This document shows, one piece after another, positions 62,384 to 64,000 of a DNA stretch of 64,000 bases (within the stretch, counting starts at the first letter, position 1; every line of letters starts with the position of its first letter). The stretch comes from Aureimonas altamirensis (GTDB lineage: Bacteria > Pseudomonadota > Alphaproteobacteria > Rhizobiales > Rhizobiaceae): the NCBI RefSeq assembly GCF_001463885.1, contig NZ_BBWQ01000005.1:124001-188000 (forward strand). Reading direction: 5' to 3'. The notes beneath the pieces were generated by a model. That model saw only the letters and a list, made by a program, of their open reading frames with translations. It made no database searches and was not told the origin of the DNA. A program made the translations under genes and the position numbers.

Positions 62384-64000
62384 TTAAGCCGCGACGCTGC
62401 CGCGCATGTTCACCTTGCGAAATGGCGTAACCTTGCCTTCGCTTTCCGCCGAAAGGCGGTTGGCAAGGCGCACGGCAAGGGCCATGGCCGTCAGGGTGGG
62501 GTTGGCCTGACCCGAGGTCGGCAGAACCGCCGTGCTGGTGACGAACAGATTGGGCAGGTCGAAGCTGCGCAGATTGCCGTCGACGACACTGTCGCGGGCG
62601 TTGGCGCCCATGCGGACCATGCCGATCTGGTGCGTGCCGTGCCGTGCCTGGGCCATGACGGCGGCCACACGCTCTTCGCGCGGCATGCGATAGTCGATCC
62701 GGCCGAAGCCAGTCTTCTCCAGCCAGGTCTCGAACAAATCGTGCACCTTGACCACCGATTGGGCGTCCGAGCGCGGAAAACGCAGATCGATCTCCAGCCT
62801 TGGCAATCCCAGCGCATCGGTCTTGTCGGTCAGCCAGACGCGGCTGAGCGGATCGGGACTATGCTCGGAATGATAGGACAGGCCGTAGCGCCGGTTGCGA
62901 TTATGCACGAACAGGCCGGGCAGGCGCTCGCGACGGCCATAGCGGCGCATTAGGAAGCCGGCGGCCTGGGCCATCGCTTCCGGCGCACCCTTCAAGACGT
63001 TCTGCAGGTGCGCCCTGATCTCGCGCGGGGCATCGGGAATGTGCCGCCGGCGGATCGCCTCGGCGACGATGAGACGGCCGACAGGTCCCAGCGCCATCAC
63101 CAGATAGACGAGCGACAGGATGGGGCTGCCATGGCGCGGATCGGCCACAGGCGGCACCACCGGCCACAGAGCGGTGTTGAGGACGCCCTCTCGAAGCTGG
63201 GTCTCCATGCTGGGCACGAAGCGCCGGCGGACATAGGAACCGCTGTCGTGGACGAAGAAGTCGAAAGCCTTGTCGATATCGCCTGTCGCCATGGTGATGT
63301 CGGCGATCTCGCCGATCAGATGTCCCATGTAGTATCGGCCGAGAGGGCCATCGGGCCCGCCGAACAGGTTTGCATGCCGGCGCTGCGTCGCCAACAGAAG
63401 CCGGGCGCTTTCCAGCCCCCCGGCCGCGATGACGAGCCTGTCTACGCCGAGGCGCCGCCGTTCCCCGCCGTCGGCACGGACGATTTCCACGTCGCGCACC
63501 CGCCCATCGGGCGAAATGCCGATATCGGTGACGACGCAGCGCAGCCGGACATCGATCAGCGGGCTGCGGGCCAGAAGCTTGCGATGGGTGACATGAAGCT
63601 TCTGCTCGTTGGCCCAGCGCTCCAGCGTATCGAAGCTGAAGCTGTCGTCCGCGCAGGTGACGCCCGGGATCGGCGCGCTGTAGACGACGTCGCCGGCATC
63701 CGCGATCTGGCATGCCCGCGCGTAATGCGGGAATATATCGTCATACGAGATGGGCCAGTTCGCATTCACCAGGCCGGGCCTCGGAACGAAGTCGACCGGA
63801 TCGTAGATGACGCAGCGTGCGCCCCACAGGTTGGATGTACCGCCAAGCGCACGCGCCGTCGCCACGCTCATGTCGTCGTGCCGGTCGGGCGTCGCGAAGT
63901 CCGCTTCGGCCAGCGCCTGGATGGAGTCGGACTGGCGGTGACCGCCGGATTCCAGCAGCAGGACAGGTATCTTCAGTCGCTCAAGCTCGACTGCCAATGT
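62384..64000 (-). CDS. GMC-family FAD-dependent oxidoreductase, N-terminus beyond window
   Basis: At least 537 residues are visible; the frame enters from the window end without a believable start and its FAD-binding GxGxxG lies outside (the visible part begins AVELERLKIPVLLLESGG, which is the strand after that motif). It continues ATARALGGTSNLWGARCVIYDP, a substrate domain, and ends MVRMGANARDSVVDGNLRSFDLPNLFVTSTAVLPTSGQANPTLTAMALAVRLANRL with the HQIGMVRMG active-site region. It differs from the other GMC enzyme in the window in lacking the cysteine cluster and a small-subunit partner. Confidence 0.88.
   Translation of the reverse strand, partial: TLAVELERLKIPVLLLESGGHRQSDSIQALAEADFATPDRHDDMSVATARALGGTSNLWGARCVIYDPVDFVPRPGLVNANWPISYDDIFPHYARACQIADAGDVVYSAPIPGVTCADDSFSFDTLERWANEQKLHVTHRKLLARSPLIDVRLRCVVTDIGISPDGRVRDVEIVRADGGERRRLGVDRLVIAAGGLESARLLLATQRRHANLFGGPDGPLGRYYMGHLIGEIADITMATGDIDKAFDFFVHDSGSYVRRRFVPSMETQLREGVLNTALWPVVPPVADPRHGSPILSLVYLVMALGPVGRLIVAEAIRRRHIPDAPREIRAHLQNVLKGAPEAMAQAAGFLMRRYGRRERLPGLFVHNRNRRYGLSYHSEHSPDPLSRVWLTDKTDALGLPRLEIDLRFPRSDAQSVVKVHDLFETWLEKTGFGRIDYRMPREERVAAVMAQARHGTHQIGMVRMGANARDSVVDGNLRSFDLPNLFVTSTAVLPTSGQANPTLTAMALAVRLANRLSAESEGKVTPFRKVNMRGSVAA

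Overview
The window is GC-rich (about two thirds G+C by eye) and gene-dense, with short operons and 4-nt overlaps. A large share of the genes are ABC importers. Together with a GTTC-N7-GTTC SOS box, a class II DAHP synthase, a two-domain NADP-type malic enzyme and a tRNA-Val / gph / rpiA / DUF2059 / gor neighbourhood, this points to an alphaproteobacterium of the Hyphomicrobiales (Rhizobiales). No marker settles the genus.

Layout. 1-4.7 kb: end of a LacI-type repressor, a candidate operator, and a ribose-type sugar importer. 4.7-8.9 kb: a carboxymuconolactone-decarboxylase-like protein with a Tat-exported cyclase-family hydrolase, a DUF3841 protein, a glycine-zipper lipoprotein and a sorbosone-dehydrogenase-like PQQ enzyme. 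8.9-16.3 kb: an IclR-linked amino-acid importer with RidA, a gamma-glutamyltransferase-like enzyme, an M20 peptidase remnant and a frameshifted D-threonine-aldolase/D-serine-dehydratase-family gene. 16.4-22.8 kb: a cyanate module (binding protein, permease, ATPase, cyanase, DUF1348) divergent from a PAS/sigma-54 activator, with a clear -24/-12 promoter and palindromic upstream sites. 22.9-27.2 kb: an Mfd-like translocase next to a UV-damage endonuclease. 27.3-36.9 kb: a GMC dehydrogenase with its small subunit, a GH15 enzyme, an SDR, a class I amidotransferase, a membrane acyltransferase, a GT29-like protein, and dinB under an SOS box.

37.0-42.2 kb is an accessory island. It holds a 1,233-residue reverse transcriptase fused to a C-terminal nitrilase-like domain, the architecture of the DRT type 1 (UG1) anti-phage family, and a small convergent gene of unknown function. 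The island lies between a decayed partial copy of a DUF1989 gene on the left and the intact DUF1989 gene on the right. This direct-repeat arrangement is the strongest unusual structure in the window.

42.2-49.0 kb: an operon of DUF1989, two ureohydrolases and a polar amino-acid importer, read away from a LysR-type regulator across a long AT-rich dyad; uptake and hydrolysis of a guanidino compound is the likely role. 49.1-57.6 kb is core metabolism: tRNA-Val, gph, rpiA, a DUF2059 protein, glutathione reductase, a gamma-glutamylcyclotransferase-like protein, DAHP synthase, a DedA protein and a glutamyl-tRNA synthetase. 57.6-64 kb: malic enzyme, an LpxH-like phosphoesterase, a GT4 glycosyltransferase and a GMC oxidoreductase cut by the window end. 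No CRISPR array, insertion sequence, integrase or rRNA was seen.
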